From CAXMST01 sp032122625 (GTDB lineage: Bacteria; Actinomycetota; Thermoleophilia; Solirubrobacterales; 70-9), in contig JAQBGG010000026.1 of the NCBI GenBank assembly GCA_032122625.1, positions 1 through 26,744 on the forward strand: 26,744 bases of DNA, given 5' to 3'. Within the stretch, counting starts at the first letter, position 1. Each line of letters begins with the position of its first letter. Made by a program: the position numbers and the translations under genes. Below are positions 22,743 to 26,744 of this stretch, one piece after another. The notes under the pieces were generated by a model. That model did not search any database. It saw only the letters and a list, made by a program, of their open reading frames with translations, and was not told the origin of the DNA.

Positions 22743-24488
22743 TCAGCGGGCGAGCCGCCCCGCGACCGCCGCCGCAATCCGGCTATGGAGCTGAACATTG
22801 TTCCCCGCTTCAAGCTCTGCGTGCAACAGGGAGTGGCCCTTTGGCGGCTCGTCCGCAAGCTCCCGCAAAGTCTCGATCCGCAGGTAGTCGAGGCCGTAGA
22901 CGTCGGCGACGCGTTCGAGGTCAAGGCCCGATGGAGTCACGAAGAGCCGTTCGAAACGCTCGCGCTCGAGCTGCTCAGCCTGTGGCAGGAACTCGAAGAT
23001 GCGGCCGCCGCCGTTGTCGATCACCAACAGCCTCACCGACCCGTCCGCATCCGCGAGCGTCGCCAGGCCCCCGACGTCATGGGCAAGCGCGAGGTCGCCC
23101 AGGACCGCCCAGGTGCAACCCTGGGAACCTCTGGAGATGCCGCTCGCCGTCGAGACGAGACCGTCGATGCCGTTGGCGCCCCGATTGGAGAAGAACAGGG
23201 CTCTAGCAGCCCCACCGGGCATGAACGCCTCGGCATCGCGGACCGGCATGCTCGAACCGAGAAGCAGGCGATCGCCATCGGTGAGCCGACGACCCAGCGC
23301 CCGGAGGAGGCCGGGCTCGGTGAGGCCGGGCTCTTGGTCGAGGACCTCGTCGATCGCGGCCTGCGCCTCGGCCTCCGCCACCGTCCAAGCGGTGAGCCAA
23401 GCCTCGTCTCCGGGCCGGGTCGCTTGACTCAACGACGCCGTGAGCGCGGCCGCGTCGGTGCGCAGAAACGCTCCGGCCCGCTGGGTGGGCTCGTTCCAGC
23501 CCCCCGGCGGGTCGATCACGATCTGGTCGGGGGCGCCGGCCGAGCCGAGCCATTGCCGCAGTGGTTTGCTGGTTGGCATGTCGCCGATCCGAATGACGAG
23601 ATCGGGGCATAGGCCGCTCGGTAAGTCCCGGATGATCAGGTCGTAGGCAGCGATCACAGCGGCACGGTCGTGAGGTCCGTAGCGGAGCTGCGATGTTGGC
23701 TCGGCCAGGATCGGGGCCGCCGCCCGCTGGGCGAGGGCCGGCAGGGCTGAGAGGGGGTCAGACCACGGGCTGCGGCCGGCGACGATCATCGGCCGTGCGG
23801 CTCGATCGATCGCATCCACGACAGCGCTGACTACGTCGGTGTCGGCAGTCCTGGTGCCGATCGCTGCCATCAGGGGGCGTCGCTCGCCGCGGCCGCGCAC
23901 GGCCAGCGGGTCCGTGGCGATCAGATCCTCCGGACAAGGCTCAGGACCGAGCGGGTCGCGCCAGGCGAGATTGAGATGGACCGGGCCGCGGGCGTCCTTT
24001 GCCTGAGCATGGGCTCGACACGCGAGCGAGCGGTAATGCAGGAGCCCGGCGTCATCGGCGTCGTGGGTACCGACCTCGCAGAACCAGCGCACGGCCGATC
24101 CGTAGAGCTTGACCTGATCGATCGTCTGCCCGGCGCCGATGCCCCGAAGCTCCGGTGGCCGATCGGAGGTGAGGATCACCAGCGGCACCCCGGCCTGATC
24201 GGCCTCAACGACCGCTGGGTGCAGGTTTGCGGCAGCCGAGCCGCTCGTGCAGGCAACGACCACCGGCCGTCCGCTGGCCAAGGCGATCCCCACGGCGACG
24301 AACCCCGCGGCGCGCTCGTCGAGCACGATCCTGAGCCCGACGGACGAGTCGCGGTCGAGTGCGAGCGCCACAGGAGTCGAACGCGAGCCGGGGGAGAGCA
24401 CGGCGTCGCGAACGCCGCTGCGAGCCAGCTCCTCAACCAGCGCGCTGGCGAGCGCCATGTTGCGGTTGGTCGTGTCGATCACGGCCAT
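22743..24488 (-). CDS. menD: SEPHCHC synthase (2-succinyl-5-enolpyruvyl-6-hydroxy-3-cyclohexene-1-carboxylate synthase)
   Basis: TPP enzyme joining isochorismate and 2-oxoglutarate, the step after MenF. 581 residues. Signatures: AVLSPGSRSTPVALAL, catalytic Glu E58 (VLDERAAGF), ACTSGSAAANLHPAVVEA, LTSDRPPELRGIGAGQTIDQ, and the C-terminal TPP motif GDLALAHDVGGLATL with VIDNGGGRIFEFLPQ. ATG 24488 matches the family N-terminus (NRNMALASALVEELARSGV); the frame is open upstream into menC but that is spurious. Last gene of the menB-A-C-D run; it converges on menF, its pathway neighbour, 45 nt away. Confidence 0.95.
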   Translation of the reverse strand: MAVIDTTNRNMALASALVEELARSGVRDAVLSPGSRSTPVALALDRDSSVGLRIVLDERAAGFVAVGIALASGRPVVVACTSGSAAANLHPAVVEADQAGVPLVILTSDRPPELRGIGAGQTIDQVKLYGSAVRWFCEVGTHDADDAGLLHYRSLACRAHAQAKDARGPVHLNLAWRDPLGPEPCPEDLIATDPLAVRGRGERRPLMAAIGTRTADTDVVSAVVDAIDRAARPMIVAGRSPWSDPLSALPALAQRAAAPILAEPTSQLRYGPHDRAAVIAAYDLIIRDLPSGLCPDLVIRIGDMPTSKPLRQWLGSAGAPDQIVIDPPGGWNEPTQRAGAFLRTDAAALTASLSQATRPGDEAWLTAWTVAEAEAQAAIDEVLDQEPGLTEPGLLRALGRRLTDGDRLLLGSSMPVRDAEAFMPGGAARALFFSNRGANGIDGLVSTASGISRGSQGCTWAVLGDLALAHDVGGLATLADADGSVRLLVIDNGGGRIFEFLPQAEQLERERFERLFVTPSGLDLERVADVYGLDYLRIETLRELADEPPKGHSLLHAELEAGNNVQLHSRIAAAVAGRLAR

Positions 24489-24526
24489 CTCCGGAGACTC
24501 TGCGGTGCGGTCATCGGATTGGAGCT

Positions 24527-25636
24527 CTAGATCCGGAACTCTTGGAGGGCGGAGTCGTCGACGTCGATCCCGAGCCCAGCGGCCGGCGGCGGGGTCACAA
24601 CGGGGGCTAGGAGCCCGGCTGGATCGGCGTAGACCTTCGAGAACAAGCCGAGGGTCGCGAGGCCGTGGGCGAAACGATCGGCGTAGCCGCCGTAGGGCAT
24701 CGCCTGGGCGGTGTGCAGGGCGGCGGCGATGCCCACCGGCCCGTCGAGGGCGCTCGACAAAAAGCTCGGCAGAATCGCGGCGATCCTCAGGGCCTCGAGA
24801 GGCCCGCCGACCTTGGCCAGCTTGATCGTCGCCGCGTCGCAGGCCCGGTTCAGCAACACCTGCTTGGCGTCGTCGAGTGAGGCGACGCTCTCGTCGGCGA
24901 CGATCGGGATCGGGATCCGCGAACGCACCTCCGCCATCTCCTGGATCCCGGCGCATGGCTGCTCGGCCAGCTCAATCCCGTAGGGCTGCAGCTCCCGCAG
25001 CCTCTCGGTCGCCTCGGCCGCGGTCCAGGCGCCGTTGGCATCAATCCGGATCCGCGGGCCGTCGCCGACAGCGTGCCTCACGGCCGCGACCCGCGCTTGA
25101 TCCTCGCCGCTCCCCACCTTGATCTTGAACGTCGTATATCCGACCGCCCAGAGACGCGCCGCTCGCTCGGCTACCCGCCCGGGATCGCCGGCATCGAGGG
25201 TCGCGTTGCAGCCGAGCTCGCGAACCCCGTTCGCCCCGAGCAACCTCCACATCGGCAGCCCGCTGATCCGGCCTGCGAGGTCGTGGAGGGCGATGTCGAG
25301 CGCGGAGATCACCTGTGCTCCGACGTGCTCGCGGCGACAGCGATTGAGCAGCTCCCAAGCCCAGGCCCGGATCGCGCTCGGGATCCGGGTCTGCGCTGCC
25401 GACGCGTCGGCCCCGGCCAGCAAAGGCCCGCATGCGGCGAGCTCGGAGGCGACCTGACCGAGGCGGGGACCGCCACGGAGGCTCAGGGGCACAGCCTCGC
25501 CGAGACCATGGAAGCCGAAGTCGGTGTGCAGGCGAATGACGACCATCTCCCGCTCGGTGAGCTCGCCACTGGCGGTCCGGTAGCGCTCCCTGAAGGGCAG
25601 CGCGATCGGGATTACCTCAAGTCTTACGATTCGCAT
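24527..25636 (-). CDS. menC: o-Succinylbenzoate synthase (enolase superfamily)
   Basis: Dehydrates SHCHC to o-succinylbenzoate. 369 residues. Enolase-superfamily residues are all present: the K171-x-K173 pair (FKIKVG), metal ligands D199 (RIDANGAW), E225 (AEQPC) and D248 (ADES), and base K272 (IKLAKVGG). By sequence style it also resembles dipeptide epimerases and muconate-lactonising enzymes (SALDIALHDLAGRISGLPMWRLLG). Position between menA and menD favours MenC, but a promiscuous or racemase activity is possible. ATG 25636 was chosen; an in-frame TTG at 25660 is less likely. The gap to menD is 38 nt. Confidence 0.85.
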   Translation of the reverse strand: MRIVRLEVIPIALPFRERYRTASGELTEREMVVIRLHTDFGFHGLGEAVPLSLRGGPRLGQVASELAACGPLLAGADASAAQTRIPSAIRAWAWELLNRCRREHVGAQVISALDIALHDLAGRISGLPMWRLLGANGVRELGCNATLDAGDPGRVAERAARLWAVGYTTFKIKVGSGEDQARVAAVRHAVGDGPRIRIDANGAWTAAEATERLRELQPYGIELAEQPCAGIQEMAEVRSRIPIPIVADESVASLDDAKQVLLNRACDAATIKLAKVGGPLEALRIAAILPSFLSSALDGPVGIAAALHTAQAMPYGGYADRFAHGLATLGLFSKVYADPAGLLAPVVTPPPAAGLGIDVDDSALQEFRI

Positions 25637-25695
25637 TTGCTCGGTCGGCCTCGCCGTCAACTGGCCGGGTCCTGAGTATCGCGGCTGACCACCAC

Positions 25696-25711
25696 CCGCG
25701 GCTGCCCGCGG
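25696..25711 (-). terminator. Possible weak hairpin after menA
   Basis: CCGCGG, four bases, CCGCGG forms a 6-bp all-GC stem just after the menA stop, in the 78-nt gap before menC. There is no T-run. It may be an attenuating or processing element rather than a full terminator. Confidence 0.25.
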
Positions 25712-25714
25712 CGA

Positions 25715-26623
25715 TCAGATGACCAGTGGGACTGCAGCGAGCAGGGCGTAGACGCCGAGCAGAGCGCCGGTCCCGGCAAGCGCAGCATTCAACGCCGGGC
25801 CGTCGGTCTTGGTCCTCACGGCTCGCAGCGGAGCTAGTGCGAGGGGGGCGCTCGCCAGAGCTACCAGCGCGGGCGCCCAGCGAGAACCGGCGAGCAGGAC
25901 GAGCGGCAGCAGCAGGTAGGAGAGCACGATCATCGCCGTGTAGAGCTCGCGCGTGCGCTCGCGGCCGAGTCGCACCGCCAGCGTGCGCTTCCCCGCCCGC
26001 CGGTCCGTGTCGATGTCACGGACGTTGTTGACCACGAGGATCGCTGCCGAGAGCAGGCCGATCGGAATCGAGAGCAGGAAGGGAGCGAGGTCGAGCTGCT
26101 CGAGCTGTACGTAGTAGGAGCCGTTGACCGCGACCAGACCGAAGAAGACGAAGACGAAGACCTCGCCAAGCCCCTCGTAGCCGTAGGGCTTCGGCCCGCC
26201 GGTGTAGAGCACGCCGGCCGCGATCGAGATGATCCCGATGCCGATGATCTCCCAGCCAACCTCGATCCCCAGGTAGAGGCCGGCCAGGGCCGCGACGCCA
26301 AAGGCGGCCCAGGTCGCGTAGAGCACGCGGCTTGGGGCGGCGAGCCCGGACGCCGTAACTCGCACCGGGCCGAGGCGGTCGACGGTGTCGGCGCCACGCT
26401 TCGCGTCGGAGTAGTCGTTGGCGAGGTTGGTACCGATCTGGATGAAGAGCGCGCCGATCAGGGCGGCGATGAAGGTTCCCCAGCGGAAGTCATCGATCCC
26501 GAGCACCGAACTCGGATGCTGGATCTCCTGGAGCGCGGCCGCCGTACCGACGAAGACCGGCGCCAGGGCGGCCGGCAGGGTCCTCGGGCGGGCGGCCATC
26601 GCCCAGATGCGGAGTGCGCTCAT
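25715..26623 (-). CDS. menA: 1,4-Dihydroxy-2-naphthoate polyprenyltransferase
   Basis: Membrane UbiA-type prenyltransferase attaching the isoprenoid tail to 1,4-dihydroxy-2-naphthoate. 302 residues with about eight or nine helices. Both Asp-rich motifs are present: NDYSDAKRGAD (69-79) and NNVRDIDTDRRAGKRT (199-214). The N-terminal WAMAARPRTLPAALAPVFVG is typical of MenA. The ATG at 26623 lies 10 nt after the menB stop, indicating an operon. Confidence 0.95.
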   Translation of the reverse strand: MSALRIWAMAARPRTLPAALAPVFVGTAAALQEIQHPSSVLGIDDFRWGTFIAALIGALFIQIGTNLANDYSDAKRGADTVDRLGPVRVTASGLAAPSRVLYATWAAFGVAALAGLYLGIEVGWEIIGIGIISIAAGVLYTGGPKPYGYEGLGEVFVFVFFGLVAVNGSYYVQLEQLDLAPFLLSIPIGLLSAAILVVNNVRDIDTDRRAGKRTLAVRLGRERTRELYTAMIVLSYLLLPLVLLAGSRWAPALVALASAPLALAPLRAVRTKTDGPALNAALAGTGALLGVYALLAAVPLVI

Positions 26624-26633
26624 GACGGGGCGC

Positions 26634-26744
26634 CTACGGTCGCCGGGGGAACTTCTCGAAATCCCCGTACTCGGGCTCTCGGCCCTCCTTGAACGCAGTG
26701 CGGCCCTCCTGGCCCTCCTCGCTCATGTAGAAGAGCAGGGTGGC
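26634..26744 (-). CDS. menB: 1,4-Dihydroxy-2-naphthoyl-CoA synthase, C-terminal end (5' part outside window)
   Basis: The last 36 codons before TAG 26634-26636 are visible: ATLLFYMSEEGQEGR, TAFKEGREPEYGDFEKFPRRP (two adjoining parts). This is the very conserved C-terminus of MenB, a crotonase-family enzyme that closes the naphthoquinone ring of o-succinylbenzoyl-CoA. The end FPRRP is diagnostic. It is too short to assess the active site. It heads the visible menB-menA-menC-menD run. Confidence 0.88.
   Translation of the reverse strand, partial: ATLLFYMSEEGQEGRTAFKEGREPEYGDFEKFPRRP

Noticed and set aside
24489..24956. N-terminal extension of menD by about 156 codons
   Set aside because: It overlaps the coding end of menC in another frame and has shadow composition; MenD family similarity begins at ATG 24488.
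1..26744. CRISPR arrays, tRNA or rRNA genes, insertion sequences
   Set aside because: Gaps between genes are short, and none shows regularly spaced repeats, a cloverleaf pattern or transposase-like frames.

Overview
The window is high-GC bacterial DNA, densely coding on both strands. It most likely comes from the actinobacterial class Thermoleophilia (Solirubrobacterales-like). That placement is an inference. It rests on overall composition, the frequent GTG starts, the menaquinone genes, the many apparently leaderless genes with a TANNNT -10 box 6-7 nt before the start codon, and the partial secreted protein at the left edge. Its Asp-rich 'DGFGDESQDQCPTDP' segment followed by 'PPETRITKG' is a style I associate with this group. 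No rRNA, tRNA, CRISPR array or insertion sequence was seen, and no gene-free stretch exceeds 300 bases; the longest is 689-946.

Layout. 1-688 (-): secreted protein, cut by the window edge. 947-2226 (+): an 11-codon leader ORF coupled to a tyrosine recombinase, which stops 12 nt before gltX (2239-3711). 3784-5479: two convergent LuxR-type HTH regulators, one an HDOD fusion and the other an atypical response regulator. 5604-7834 (+): a cysteine block with an Rrf2/CymR-like regulator, cysK and cysE. 7875-11061 (+): pcrA-type helicase and folD. 11129-11626 (+): a four-helix membrane protein ending at a strong terminator. 11744-14954 (+): gatC-gatA-gatB. 15047-16699 (+): a type II NADH dehydrogenase behind a perfect 11-bp inverted-repeat operator, then a tiny membrane zinc-ribbon protein. 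16726-18907: a divergent MFS exporter/TetR pair with two matching operators. 18962-21297 (+): a leader-peptide ORF, ilvB and ilvN, with menF overlapping ilvN by 4 nt. 22743-26744 (-): menB(partial)-menA-menC-menD, converging on menF.

How the genes fit together. GltX with GatCAB suggests the indirect route to Gln-tRNA(Gln). MenF, MenD, MenC, MenB and MenA cover much of the classical menaquinone pathway, and NDH-2 would reduce that quinone. The Rrf2-CysK-CysE block resembles the Gram-positive CymR/CysK sensing system. The most interesting signals are regulatory: (1) an ilvB leader ORF ending in a Leu/Ile run written with codons that are poor fits for this GC-rich genome; (2) an Rrf2 protein with a C-terminal isoleucine beside a CysE that lacks one; (3) a menF gene whose only family-length start is a CTG overlapping the ilvN stop; (4) a widespread leaderless promoter pattern; (5) a structured, peptide-coupled leader for the recombinase. 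I did not find a clearly new multi-gene defence or mobile system.
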